61,431 bases of DNA from an uncultured Bacteroidales bacterium (GCA_902782245.1 CACZMI010000008.1:1-61431), one strand, 5' to 3'. Shown: positions 1-7,556, numbered from the stretch's first letter. Notes: a model not told the origin generated them from the sequence alone. Translations and numbers: made by a program.

Positions 1-97
<97 letters not shown>

Positions 98-100
98 CAA

Positions 101-138
101 GAGAGCTGAGGATCCAATCCTTGGCTCTCTTTCTTTTT
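101..138 (+). terminator. Rho-independent terminator of the rRNA operon
   Basis: GAGAGC (101-106) pairs with GCTCTC (124-129), and the inner GAGGAT/ATCC bases extend the stem. A T-rich tract follows (130-138). It sits a few bases after the 5S gene, as expected for the end of an rRNA operon. Confidence 0.85.
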
Positions 139-175
139 GTAGTATCCCCCCTTTGCGTCGGTTTGGGGTAAAATA

Positions 176-208
176 ATACGAGGTGGGACTTTGGGTCTCA
201 CCTCGTAT
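176..208 (-). terminator. Terminator of the small membrane protein gene at 232-402
   Basis: ATACGAGGTG (176-185) is the exact inverse of CACCTCGTAT (199-208), with GAC/GTC adding to the stem. On the minus strand the hairpin is followed by ATTATTTT. It lies 24 bases past the stop of the minus-strand gene. The plus side is also fairly T-rich, so it may act in both directions. Confidence 0.7.
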
Positions 209-231
209 GGTTGTTTGTTTGTTGGGAATCG

Positions 232-402
232 TTAGTCTTTCTTGCCCAGGAAGATGTGCAGGAAGAGACCAATTATCATCAGGACAAGTGCTCCTATCTG
301 AACTCCATTGTAGTTGTTCCAGCCAAGGAAGAAACTGCAGATGAGCAGGATGGCACCCAGAATTACTACGATAGCTCCCAAATACTTTTTAAAGCTGTTC
401 AT
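232..402 (-). CDS. Small two-helix membrane protein (56 aa)
   Basis: The minus strand from 402 to 232 gives an uninterrupted 56-codon frame beginning MNSFKKYLGAIVV and ending HIFLGKKD. Residues about 7-26 and 34-53 are strongly hydrophobic, so it should span the inner membrane twice with a short NNYNGV turn between, and with lysines at both ends. A hairpin terminator lies just after the stop, and the gene ends and starts cleanly between the rRNA terminator and the rpsF promoter. It is short enough to be missed by automatic gene calling. Function is unknown; similar small membrane proteins are common in Bacteroidales. Confidence rests on composition and the matching terminator, not on a family assignment. 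Confidence 0.7.
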   Translation of the reverse strand: MNSFKKYLGAIVVILGAILLICSFFLGWNNYNGVQIGALVLMIIGLFLHIFLGKKD

Positions 403-505
403 TGTTATGTTGTTTTATCGTTTTTTCTTTGACTGCAAATTAAATGGTTTTTATCCGAAATATGAAACAATATCACCTTTTTTATGGCTTTATCGGCCAA
501 AAATG

Positions 506-535
506 TTGTGGGGGTAAAAATATTTTGTACCTTTG
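506..535 (+). promoter_or_regulatory. Bacteroidota-type promoter for rpsF-rpsR-rplI
   Basis: TTG (506-508), a 19-base spacer and TACCTTTG (528-535) match the Bacteroidota -33/-7 consensus (TTTG and TAnnTTTG). Transcription would start near 540, giving a roughly 40-base A/T-rich leader before rpsF. I see no S6:S18 autoregulatory leader hairpin in that leader. Confidence 0.8.
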
Positions 536-579
536 CATCCGCATTTTGCAAACACTATTTATTATTTAATTAAAAACAA

Positions 580-927
580 ATGAATCAGTACGAAACCGTT
601 TTCATTTTGACTCCCGTTTTATCTGATGTTCAGATGAAGGAAGCGGTAGAGAAATTCAAGGGCATTCTTACTGCCGAGGGCGCTGAGATTGTCAATGAAG
701 AGAACTGGGGCATGCGCAAGCTTGCTTATCCCATTGAGAAGAAGTCAACAGGCTTCTATGAGTTTATCGAGTTCAACGCTGAGCCTGCAGTTGTAGAGAA
801 GCTTGAGGTTAACTTCCGTCGTGACGAGCGCGTTATCCGTTTCCTGACTATCAAGCAGGACAAGTATGCAGCTGAGTACGCAGCAAAGAGAAGAAGTCTT
901 AGACAGTCTAAATCAGAGGAGGCATAA
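580..927 (+). CDS. rpsF: 30S ribosomal protein S6
   Basis: A 115-residue S6. The N-terminus [14 protein letters not shown] is the family's first beta strand, followed by the conserved [10 protein letters not shown] segment (about 44-53) and the [12 protein letters not shown] strand (about 79-90). S6 binds the central domain of 16S rRNA as a pair with S18 in the platform of the small subunit. The C-terminal tail ([13 protein letters not shown]) is short and charged as usual. It is the first gene of the rpsF-rpsR-rplI operon, 45 bases after the predicted transcription start and 2 bases before rpsR. Confidence 0.98.
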   Translation: MNQYETVFILTPVLSDVQMKEAVEKFKGILTAEGAEIVNEENWGMRKLAYPIEKKSTGFYEFIEFNAEPAVVEKLEVNFRRDERVIRFLTIKQDKYAAEYAAKRRSLRQSKSEEA

Positions 928-929
928 TT

Positions 930-1199
930 ATGGCAGAGCAGACATCAGAAATCAGATATCTTGCACCTCAGACTCAGGATATCAAGAAGAAGAAATATTG
1001 CCGTTTCAAGAAGGCAGGTATCAAGTATATCGATTATAAGGATCCCGAATTCCTTAAGCGTTTCCTTAACGAGCAGGGTAAGCTTCTGCCCCGTCGCATC
1101 ACCGGTACTTCACTCAAGTTCCAGCGTCGCGTGGCTCAGGCCGTAAAGAGAGCACGTCACTTGGCTCTTCTGCCTTACGTAACCGATATGATGAAGTAA
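930..1199 (+). CDS. rpsR: 30S ribosomal protein S18
   Basis: An 89-residue S18. It shows the family core [19 protein letters not shown] (about 20-38), [15 protein letters not shown] and the basic C-terminal helix [19 protein letters not shown] that contacts 16S rRNA. S18 is the partner of S6 in the platform, which explains the tight coupling of the two genes (2-base gap). The N-terminal extension [18 protein letters not shown] is somewhat longer than in Escherichia coli S18 but of a type usual in Bacteroidota. Confidence 0.98.
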   Translation: MAEQTSEIRYLAPQTQDIKKKKYCRFKKAGIKYIDYKDPEFLKRFLNEQGKLLPRRITGTSLKFQRRVAQAVKRARHLALLPYVTDMMK

Positions 1200-1223
1200 T
1201 AATCTTTAAAGAACAGAAAGACT

Positions 1224-1673
1224 ATGGAGATTATACTGAAAGAAGATATTGCAGGTCTTGGATACAAGAACGATATAGTAAAGGTTAAGGACGGCTATGG
1301 CCGTAACTATCTGATTCCCCAGGGCAAGGCTGTAATCGCTACAGAGTCAGCCAAGAAGGTTCTGGCAGAGAACGAGCGTCAGCGTGCTCATAAGCTGGCT
1401 AAGATCAAGGCCGATGCTGAGGCACAGGCTGCTAAGCTGAACGGCGTTAAGGTTACCATCAGCGCTAAGGTTAACGAGGACGGCACAATCTTTGGTGGCG
1501 TAGGTGCAGCTCAGGTTGCTGAGGCTCTGGCCGCTAAGGGCTTCGAGGTAGACCGCAAGGCTATCGTTGCCGAGACCGTTAAGGCCGTTGGTGAGTACAC
1601 CGCTACCATCAATCTCCACAAGGAGGTTAAGGCAGAGGTTGCCTTTGAGGTAGTTGCCGAGGCTGCAGAATAA
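1224..1673 (+). CDS. rplI: 50S ribosomal protein L9
   Basis: A 149-residue L9, the usual full length. The N-terminal 23S-binding domain is evident (MEIILKEDIAGLGYKND, then VKVKDGYGRNYLIPQGKA), followed by the long connecting helix rich in Lys/Glu/Ala (about 41-75) and the C-terminal domain (ISAKVNEDGTIFGGVGA). L9 sits at the base of the L1 stalk and helps reading-frame fidelity. It is the third gene of the operon and is followed by a strong terminator. Confidence 0.98.
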   Translation: MEIILKEDIAGLGYKNDIVKVKDGYGRNYLIPQGKAVIATESAKKVLAENERQRAHKLAKIKADAEAQAAKLNGVKVTISAKVNEDGTIFGGVGAAQVAEALAAKGFEVDRKAIVAETVKAVGEYTATINLHKEVKAEVAFEVVAEAAE

Positions 1674-1697
1674 TAGAATTCTGTAACACACAGATAA

Positions 1698-1735
1698 GAA
1701 GAGGATGTTCTTTTTTAGGACATCCTCTTTTTTTG
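1698..1735 (+). terminator. Rho-independent terminator after rplI
   Basis: AAGAGGATGTTC (1699-1710) pairs with GGACATCCTCTT (1718-1729) around a T-rich loop and is followed by a run of T residues. It closes the ribosomal protein operon 24 bases after the rplI stop. Confidence 0.85.
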
Positions 1736-1754
1736 CTAATTTCGCAACAGATAT

Positions 1755-3077
1755 ATGGGTAACGCGGAATTTACTTTGGAGGGCCGTAGCGCCTCGTTCT
1801 ACACTTTGGGATGCAAACTCAACTTCTCGGAGACATCGACCATAATGCGCCAGCTTATCGAGGCCGGTGCGCATAAGGCCGTGCGTGGCGAGAAGGCCGA
1901 TATCTGCGTGATCAATACCTGCTCGGTAACCGAGGTGGCCGACAAGAAATGCCGCCAGGCCATCCATAAGATTGTGCGTGAAAATCCCGATGCCTACATA
2001 GTGGTTACCGGCTGCTACGGACAGCTGCAGCCCGGAGTTGTGGCCGATATCCCCGGCGTGGACATAGTGCTTGGACAGGATCAGAAGGGCAATATACTTG
2101 AGAACCTGAACGGACTGCAAAAGCGTAATCATGGCATTTCCAAAACCGTGGGTACCAATGACATAAAGAACTTTGTGCCTTCTTGCTCACGTGGTGACCG
2201 TACCAGGTTTTTCCTCAAGGTTCAGGATGGCTGTGACTACTATTGTACATACTGCACCGTTGCATACGCCCGCGGACACAGCCGCAACCCGTCTATCGGT
2301 AGTCTTGTGGAGCAGGCCCGTCAGGCTGCCGCAGAGGGTGGCCGCGAGATTGTCATTACCGGTGTCAACATAGGTGATTTCGGCAAGAGTACAGGTGACA
2401 GTTTCATTGACCTGATACGTGAGCTGGACAAGGTGGAGGGTATTGCACGTTACCGCATATCGTCCATTGAGCCCAATCTGCTGACCGATCAGGTGATTGA
2501 CTTTGTGGCGCAGTCACGTGCGTTCATGCCGCATTTCCATATTCCGCTGCAGAGCGGATCAAATGAGGTTCTTAAGCTTATGCACCGCCGTTATGAGCGG
2601 GAGCTTTTCGCTCAGAAGGTGGCACGTATCAAGAGCGTCATGCCCGATGCGTTCATCGGCGTGGATGTTATTGTGGGTATGCGTGGTGAGACCGATGATC
2701 TGTTTGAGGATGCTTACCGCTTTATTGAGAGCCTGGATGTTACGCAACTGCATGTGTTCAGTTACTCGGAGCGTCCGGGTACGGCGGCCCTGAGGATTCC
2801 ATATAAGGTGTCGCCACAGGTCAAGCATGAGCGCAGCCAGAGGCTTCTGGAACTGTCGGACCGCAAGACCCGTGCGTTCTATGAGGCGCATATCGGCCGT
2901 GAAGCAACTGTTTTGGTGGAGCGTCCGCGCCGTGGAATGCCTGCACACGGTTTTACTGACAATTATATAAGGGTGGAGATGGATTCGGCCCAGGTTCAGG
3001 AGAATAGTCTGGTACGGGTTCGTCTGGGCGGACTGAATGCCGCCGGTGATGCACTGATGGCCACAATATTGGATTAG
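1755..3077 (+). CDS. mtaB: tRNA (N6-threonylcarbamoyladenosine-37) methylthiotransferase MtaB
   Basis: A 440-residue radical-SAM methylthiotransferase that converts t6A37 of ANN-decoding tRNAs to ms2t6A. The N-terminal MTTase domain opens with SFYTLGCKLNFSE and places its auxiliary-cluster cysteines at about C20, C56 and C87. The radical-SAM cysteines are C160, C164 and C167 in the motif CDYYCTYC. A C-terminal TRAM-like region follows (about 375-440). The TLGCKLN start favours MtaB over MiaB or RimO; MiaB would be the main alternative. A near-consensus -7 element (TAATTTCG, 1737-1744) lies just after the rplI terminator, so it probably has its own start. One base separates it from the next gene. 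Confidence 0.93.
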   Translation: MGNAEFTLEGRSASFYTLGCKLNFSETSTIMRQLIEAGAHKAVRGEKADICVINTCSVTEVADKKCRQAIHKIVRENPDAYIVVTGCYGQLQPGVVADIPGVDIVLGQDQKGNILENLNGLQKRNHGISKTVGTNDIKNFVPSCSRGDRTRFFLKVQDGCDYYCTYCTVAYARGHSRNPSIGSLVEQARQAAAEGGREIVITGVNIGDFGKSTGDSFIDLIRELDKVEGIARYRISSIEPNLLTDQVIDFVAQSRAFMPHFHIPLQSGSNEVLKLMHRRYERELFAQKVARIKSVMPDAFIGVDVIVGMRGETDDLFEDAYRFIESLDVTQLHVFSYSERPGTAALRIPYKVSPQVKHERSQRLLELSDRKTRAFYEAHIGREATVLVERPRRGMPAHGFTDNYIRVEMDSAQVQENSLVRVRLGGLNAAGDALMATILD

Positions 3078-3078
3078 T

Positions 3079-4098
3079 ATGAAGATTGCGATAGTGATAT
3101 TGAACTGGAACGGCAGCGGGATGCTCAAACGCTACATGCCTACGCTACTCAGGTGCTCACGCATGGAGGGCGTGCAGGTGATTGTGGCCGATAATGACTC
3201 TAAGGATGACTCAATGGAGATGATGCAGCGTGAGTTCCCTGAGGTACCGCTTATCCGCCTGGAAAAGAATTGGGGTTTTGCCAAAGGTTACAATATGGCT
3301 ATGCGTCAGGTCGAAGCCGAATACTACATACTGCTCAACTCGGATGTGGAGGTGACCGATGATTGGTTGCTGCCGCTGGTAAGCTACATGGATGTGCATC
3401 CCGAGGTTGCTGCCTGCCAGCCTAAGCTGCGTGCACTTAATAGCCCGGATGAGTTTGAGTATGCCGGTGGCGCAGGCGGTTACATGGACCGCTGGGGGTA
3501 TATGTTCTGCCGCGGCCGCGTGTTTGATTGCATCGAGAAGGACAACGGCCAGTACGATACCATAGCACCCGTGTTCTGGGCAACAGGAGCTTGCCTGATG
3601 GTTCGCAGTGCCGATTACTGGGCTGCAGGCGGACTGGATGACCGTTTCTTTGCACATCAGGAGGAGATAGACCTGTGCTGGCGTATGCGCAGCCGTAACC
3701 GCGGTATTGTGTGCATACCCGAGAGCGTAGTCTATCATGTGGGTGGCGCAACACTCAACAAATCAAATCCGTACAAGACATTCCTTAATTTCCGCAACAA
3801 CCTGCTTATGCTCTACAAGAACCTGCCGGAGAGTGAGCTGAGTAAGGTAATGCGCGTGCGTTTCTGGCTGGACGGTCTTGCTGCACTGATGTTCCTTGCC
3901 AAGTTCCACTGGGGTGATTTCAAGGCCGTGCTGCGTGCCCGCCGTGAATTCCGCCGCCTCAAGCCCGAGTTTGCAGACAGCCGCCGCGAGAATCTGGAAG
4001 AGTCATCGACCGATACCATCCCTGAGCGCGCAAACTTCAGCCTGCTCTGGCGCTACTACATCAAACGCCAGAAAACCTACTCGTCACTTATCAGGTAA
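3079..4098 (+). CDS. Family 2 glycosyltransferase (rhamnosyltransferase-like)
   Basis: A 339-residue GT-A glycosyltransferase. The start MKIAIVILNWNGSG is the usual first strand. The nucleotide-sugar region has VIVADNDSKDDS (about 34-45) and the acidic metal site LLNSDVEV (85-92). An acceptor-side motif HQEEIDLCWRMR (about 193-204) matches the WbbL/RfbF-like branch that adds rhamnose or related sugars to surface polysaccharides. No membrane helix is obvious, so it should work at the cytoplasmic face of the membrane. It begins one base after mtaB, so the two are co-transcribed. Donor and acceptor cannot be told from the sequence. Confidence 0.88.
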   Translation: MKIAIVILNWNGSGMLKRYMPTLLRCSRMEGVQVIVADNDSKDDSMEMMQREFPEVPLIRLEKNWGFAKGYNMAMRQVEAEYYILLNSDVEVTDDWLLPLVSYMDVHPEVAACQPKLRALNSPDEFEYAGGAGGYMDRWGYMFCRGRVFDCIEKDNGQYDTIAPVFWATGACLMVRSADYWAAGGLDDRFFAHQEEIDLCWRMRSRNRGIVCIPESVVYHVGGATLNKSNPYKTFLNFRNNLLMLYKNLPESELSKVMRVRFWLDGLAALMFLAKFHWGDFKAVLRARREFRRLKPEFADSRRENLEESSTDTIPERANFSLLWRYYIKRQKTYSSLIR

Positions 4099-4131
4099 TT
4101 CGCCGTCAGCTTCCGCTCATCGGCCCATCGC

Positions 4132-4273
4132 CGCCAAAGTGTCCCACAACAATACCCGTTATAAGCTCTGTAGCGGGTCTCATTGTGTTACATACCCGCT
4201 TCTGAGGCTCGTGTCCCACACTCATATCTGTCAGAACTTACCCTGGACATGGTGACTGTGGGACACTTTGGCG
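4132..4273. repeat. 17-base perfect inverted repeat with a competing third half-site
   Basis: CGCCAAAGTGTCCCACA (4132-4148) is the exact inverse of 4257-4273, 108 bases apart. A third copy of the core GTGTCCCACA lies at 4211-4220, so the right arm could pair with either left copy. Inside, AGCGGGT (4172-4178) pairs with ACCCGCT (4194-4200). No T-run follows, so it is not a standard terminator. I see no gene in 4099-4357; besides this repeat that stretch holds only the promoter of the next gene. Confidence 0.8.
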
Positions 4274-4275
4274 AG

Positions 4276-4334
4276 ATTGCAACGGGATTGCAACGCCTGA
4301 TCCTTGAAGATTGTAAATATTAGAACTATTTTTG
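4276..4334 (+). promoter_or_regulatory. Promoter with upstream TTGCAACG repeats
   Basis: TTG (4304-4306), 20 bases, TATTTTTG (4327-4334) fit the Bacteroidota consensus. Upstream, TTGCAACG occurs twice (4277-4284 and 4288-4295). The 31-base block 4276-4306 is closely matched by 7498-7528, also ending at a -33 element, in front of the leucine-rich-repeat gene. Confidence 0.7.
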
Positions 4335-4357
4335 TCTGCAAACAAGTAGTTTGAGTT

Positions 4358-4648
4358 ATGGTAATAAGAAGGATCAGAATCAGGCTTTCCCGCGGTTGGT
4401 ACCGCGTGGTATATGGCGTATCATTTCTGGTGCTGTCATTGCTTTGCTCCTGTTCTTCATTAAAAGCCGTATCAAAGGGTAAGGCTGAAGGCAGTAATGG
4501 GGTGGAGGAATCAAAAGACAAGGAACCGGCAGACTCTACAAAAACTGGTGTGACAGTTATCAATATGGAGGATTTCCAGGGTTTGGGTATAGAAACACCA
4601 GATATCCGTCTTATGTACGGAGTCCAGCCACCTGTTTTGAAGGAATGA
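4358..4648 (+). CDS. Hypothetical lipoprotein (96 aa)
   Basis: I do not recognise a family. The N-terminus is strongly basic (RRIRIRLSRGWYR), then a hydrophobic stretch VSFLVLSLLCSC ends in a plausible lipobox Cys (about residue 32), so it is probably an outer-membrane or periplasmic lipoprotein. The mature part is short, polar and Lys/Glu-rich, ending PDIRLMYGVQPPVLKE. It has its own promoter (4304-4334) and a terminator (4657-4693), so it is a single-gene unit at the start of an accessory region. The only in-frame ATG near the start is the one used. Confidence 0.6.
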   Translation: MVIRRIRIRLSRGWYRVVYGVSFLVLSLLCSCSSLKAVSKGKAEGSNGVEESKDKEPADSTKTGVTVINMEDFQGLGIETPDIRLMYGVQPPVLKE

Positions 4649-4656
4649 ATAGAAAA

Positions 4657-4693
4657 GTGACGCATTATTAAACGACCCCTTTGCGTCGTTTTT
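4657..4693 (+). terminator. Terminator containing the CGACCCCTTTGCGTCG repeat
   Basis: GACGCA (4659-4664) pairs with TGCGTC (4682-4687) and is followed by TTTTT (4689-4693). The 3' arm lies in CGACCCCTTTGCGTCG (4673-4688), which recurs after the next gene (6164-6178) and in part at 146-160. Confidence 0.75.
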
Positions 4694-4737
4694 AACTATC
4701 GGGGCAAGACGGTATTATGTATATAAAAGGATTTTTT

Positions 4738-6138
4738 ATGAGACGAATAAAAGCATACATGCTGGCAATGCTGCTGTTCTGTGTAGCCACAACCGCTACT
4801 GCCGAAAAGGCACGCATTCTTGAACAGAAACAGGGTAGTATAACGTTTGTGGTTGATGAGAATCTTCCCAAGCCAAAGAATGAACATTTCAATTGGATAT
4901 CGCAGGCAGAAAGGCTTAAAAGTATAGGCCGTGAAACCTATTATGGCTTGGATAACAGTTATATCGCTGCCAGTTTCTGGGATACTCCCTTGATGCCTGA
5001 CGATGCTCCGTTCTTTACCGGAATGGTTCAGGCATTTGCCGATCATCGGCCCATCACTCTTTCGCCTGATGTAATATGGATGCTTATAAGCCAGGCGTTC
5101 TCACATGACGTAAATGCCAATCCGGAAAAGTTCCGTGACAAGTTTGTGGATTTTGAAGGAAAGATGGACCTGATTGTACAGGCTGAATATCCGCTCTATC
5201 ATCCTGATTTTGACTGGACTTCAATCGTTGACGGATTTGCCCGCCAGATTGATGCCAATACCAAAAACGATGTTGCCAGACTCATTACGGCCGATTTCTC
5301 AACCACCGGAACTGTTGAGCGTATGGCATCGGAGATTGTGCTGATGGAGACCACCAAGTCTTTCTTTGAATTCATAATAATGTATGCAGGTTGCGGCTTT
5401 CCGTCAATAACCCTTACCGGTACTGTAGAAGACTGGCAGGCTATTGCAGATAAGACTGCCCGTTTGCAGGAACTGGGCGCCGGCAGTTGGGCATCGGACC
5501 TCCAACCCATACTCAAACAGTTTGTACAGGCGGCCCAGGGTAATCCGGATAGGGCTTTCTGGCAGGATATAGTAATGAAGGATACCCCGGACAGACTGCG
5601 TGGAGGGGCCTGTTCAATGGAGGTTCCCACTGAACTTGACGGCTGGTTTCTCAAGTTCATGCCTTATGACAAGGACGGCAAGCCTACACCTAAGAAGGTA
5701 CCTCATAATTATAATAAATTCCCCAAACAGATGGCATCGGTCCCGGTCAAGTACATTGAAGTGGATACCTTAACCGGAAAACCGCTAAGAACTATCCCGT
5801 TGGAACTCAGCGGCGGTATAGTAGGATATATGGCCGATGAGAACGACTGCGTGTCATTCCAGTTGGGTTGGGCTGTAGACGAGTCGGAAGCCGAAGAGAA
5901 TGTGAGAAAGATCAAACAGATGGCAAGTTGGCTAACCCTGCGTGTAGATAAGGTTCCCGAGGAACTTCGTTCAGTCAAGCACTATGATATGCTGGAACTG
6001 CGTTTTACCGATAAGGTTGAGATACCCGATTGGATGGACAGCCTTGAGATAGACCGTCTGATAATTAATGGCAAGGTATCGGCAGACCAGAAGAAAGAAC
6101 TGAAGCGCCGTTTCGGTGACCGCATCAAATTTGAATAA
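4738..6138 (+). CDS. DUF4419 domain protein, secreted
   Basis: A 466-residue protein with a clear signal peptide (MRRIKAYMLAMLLFCVATTATA). The frame extends to an ATG at 4717, but ATG 4738 is preceded by AAAGGA at a good distance and gives a normal signal sequence, so I use it. The mature protein shows the DUF4419 pattern known from bacteria and fungi: NSYIAASFWDTPLM, HRPITLSPDVIWMLISQAF (about 100-118) and a later GCGFPSITLTGTVEDWQAI segment. The role is unknown. The C-terminal 80 residues contain PDWMDSLEIDRLIINGKV. It stands alone between two terminators of the same repeat type. Assignment to DUF4419 is from memory of its conserved motifs. Confidence 0.8.
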   Translation: MRRIKAYMLAMLLFCVATTATAEKARILEQKQGSITFVVDENLPKPKNEHFNWISQAERLKSIGRETYYGLDNSYIAASFWDTPLMPDDAPFFTGMVQAFADHRPITLSPDVIWMLISQAFSHDVNANPEKFRDKFVDFEGKMDLIVQAEYPLYHPDFDWTSIVDGFARQIDANTKNDVARLITADFSTTGTVERMASEIVLMETTKSFFEFIIMYAGCGFPSITLTGTVEDWQAIADKTARLQELGAGSWASDLQPILKQFVQAAQGNPDRAFWQDIVMKDTPDRLRGGACSMEVPTELDGWFLKFMPYDKDGKPTPKKVPHNYNKFPKQMASVPVKYIEVDTLTGKPLRTIPLELSGGIVGYMADENDCVSFQLGWAVDESEAEENVRKIKQMASWLTLRVDKVPEELRSVKHYDMLELRFTDKVEIPDWMDSLEIDRLIINGKVSADQKKELKRRFGDRIKFE

Positions 6139-6147
6139 TGAGAAAAA

Positions 6148-6188
6148 ATGACGCAAAGTGAGACGACCCCTTTGCGTCATAATTTTTG
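6148..6188 (+). terminator. Terminator of the DUF4419 gene (same repeat family)
   Basis: ATGACGCAAA (6148-6157) is the exact inverse of TTTGCGTCAT (6171-6180), followed by AATTTTTG. It contains the loop-plus-arm sequence CGACCCCTTTGCGTC shared with the terminator at 4657-4693. Confidence 0.8.
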
Positions 6189-6205
6189 TTAAAGTGTAAA
6201 TTTTG

Positions 6206-6257
6206 CTTGGATAATTGTAAAGCGCGCTTTACTTTTGTTGCGTTAAACTTTACAATT
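6206..6257 (+). promoter_or_regulatory. Promoter overlapped by GTAAAG palindromes (probable operator)
   Basis: CTTG (6206-6209), 20 bases, TACTTTTG (6230-6237) form the promoter. The perfect 16-base palindrome GTAAAGCGCGCTTTAC (6217-6232) overlaps the -7 box. AATTGTAAAG (6213-6222) is also the exact inverse of CTTTACAATT (6248-6257), which ends at the start codon. Such a layout suits repression by the XRE regulator encoded at the end of the same operon (inference). Confidence 0.75.
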
Positions 6258-7316
6258 ATGAGAGATTATAGGAAACATTTGACTTTGCTGCCGCATAAAT
6301 GGCAGATTGTGGGATTCGTGGCGTTCGCCATTGTTGCTGTTTGCGCTGTGCCGTTTTTTTGTTTGCAAGATAAGTTTGACAGCCGGTTCAATTTTTTGTG
6401 TCTGTATTTTGTAGGTGACGTCGTTTTAAGCATTTCGCTCTTTCTTATCTGTTTTTCACAGGAAAAATATGAAGATGAGTACATTGCTTCGGCACGTTAT
6501 AGGGCACTGACAATCGTGGCTTACACCTTTATGGTGGGATGGGCAATTGCCTCAATGATTAAAGTTGGTCCGGCGCTCGGTAGTAGCGTTATCTCTTCCA
6601 TTGGAGAAATGGTTGGCGAGAATGAATATTATAAAAACCTCAATTCAATGGCTAATACCCCTGCGGTGTTAAGGGGCATATTCCGGATAGGTGCATATGC
6701 TTCAAATATCGTTTTATTGCAACTGTTATATATCCTGCTTCTTAAGATAATAGTACGTACAGGAAAAGGAATAGGATTTGAGTCTATTCTTCTTCCATAC
6801 AGTTATAAGAAAACCGGTTGGTGGATTCTGATCATTTCAGCGATACTGATACCTGCCGTGTTGTATTATATCGGACATATCCTGCCTGACCATATGGGCG
6901 ATGTAATGGTACGTTCTGCCGACAGGCAGGCTTTTATCAGGTTATACGTAAATGTTTGCAGAATTATGGCTCCTATTCCATATGTAGGCATTCTGTTGGT
7001 ATGCCTGTCAAAAGAGAAGCAGGAGGATGAGTTTATACAGCACATCAGAGTCCGAATCCTGGCTTTCTTTGTCATTTACTATCTTGTTGCAGGTTTTTTG
7101 AGTAAACATACTGATATCTCTATACCGGTATTGATTGCAACGAAAACCCAAGGTACTGGATTGAGAGGTGCGCTATTTACTGTCTATAACGTCGTAGGCA
7201 TCACAGGAGGACTTCTGACCAAGCTGACCTGGGTTCCATTGGTGTCAGTCGTATATGCGCTGGTGTTGAGAAAAGTATTGTCTAAGAATTTAAAGGAGAG
7301 CAGCAATGAAGAATAA
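6258..7316 (+). CDS. Internally duplicated multi-helix membrane protein
   Basis: A 352-residue integral membrane protein of unknown function, with about eight hydrophobic segments. The frame runs back to 6186, but the promoter (-7 at 6230-6237) lies inside that extension, so ATG 6258 (MRDYRKHLTLLPHKW) is the likely start. The protein is built of two related halves: each ends a helix with a cytoplasmic motif, CFSQEKYEDEYIASARYRA near residue 72 and CLSKEKQEDEFIQHIRVRI near residue 254. The pattern EKxEDExI...R recurs in Bacteroidota membrane proteins found next to small XRE regulators. The stop overlaps the regulator gene by 11 bases. The region looks more A/T-rich than its neighbours, which suits an acquired pair. 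Confidence 0.75.
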   Translation: MRDYRKHLTLLPHKWQIVGFVAFAIVAVCAVPFFCLQDKFDSRFNFLCLYFVGDVVLSISLFLICFSQEKYEDEYIASARYRALTIVAYTFMVGWAIASMIKVGPALGSSVISSIGEMVGENEYYKNLNSMANTPAVLRGIFRIGAYASNIVLLQLLYILLLKIIVRTGKGIGFESILLPYSYKKTGWWILIISAILIPAVLYYIGHILPDHMGDVMVRSADRQAFIRLYVNVCRIMAPIPYVGILLVCLSKEKQEDEFIQHIRVRILAFFVIYYLVAGFLSKHTDISIPVLIATKTQGTGLRGALFTVYNVVGITGGLLTKLTWVPLVSVVYALVLRKVLSKNLKESSNEE

Positions 7317-7497
7317 TATACGTGTTGAGCGGGCGGTCCTTAGGATTTCGCAGCAGGATCTGGCTAATGCCATCGGTGTTTCACGCCAGACGATATTCGC
7401 CATTGAGAACGGCAAGTTCATCCCTTCTACGGAATTGGCGCTCAGGCTCTCGGCCTATTTCGGCAAAAGTGTGAACGACCTTTTCCAGCTGGATTGA
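7306..7497 (+). CDS. Small XRE/Cro-type transcriptional regulator
   Basis: A 63-residue protein consisting of one helix-turn-helix domain. The sequence ISQQDLANAIGVSRQTIFAIENGK (shown here by its key parts QQDLANAIGVSRQTI and IENGKFIPS) is the HTH-3 fold of the YozG/Cro type: helix 2 QQDLANAI, recognition helix SRQTIFAIE. It starts inside the 3' end of the membrane protein gene (11-base overlap), so the two are translationally coupled. The usual reading of such pairs is that the regulator represses its own operon; the palindromes at 6213-6257 are the obvious site. No effector domain is present. Confidence 0.88.
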   Translation: MKNNIRVERAVLRISQQDLANAIGVSRQTIFAIENGKFIPSTELALRLSAYFGKSVNDLFQLD

Positions 7498-7556
7498 TTT
7501 GCAGCGGTATTGCAACGCTGATTCTTTGTGCCGATAGACGGGTGTGTTTACATTTG
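7498..7556 (+). promoter_or_regulatory. Promoter of the leucine-rich-repeat gene
   Basis: TTTG (7525-7528), 20 bases, TACATTTG (7549-7556). The block upstream of and including the -33 box (7498-7528) is closely related to 4276-4306, so two genes 3 kb apart share an upstream element as well as the promoter type. Confidence 0.75.

Noticed and set aside
1347-2132. Open frame of 261 codons on the minus strand across rplI and mtaB
   Set aside because: It spans two certain genes and the terminator between them.
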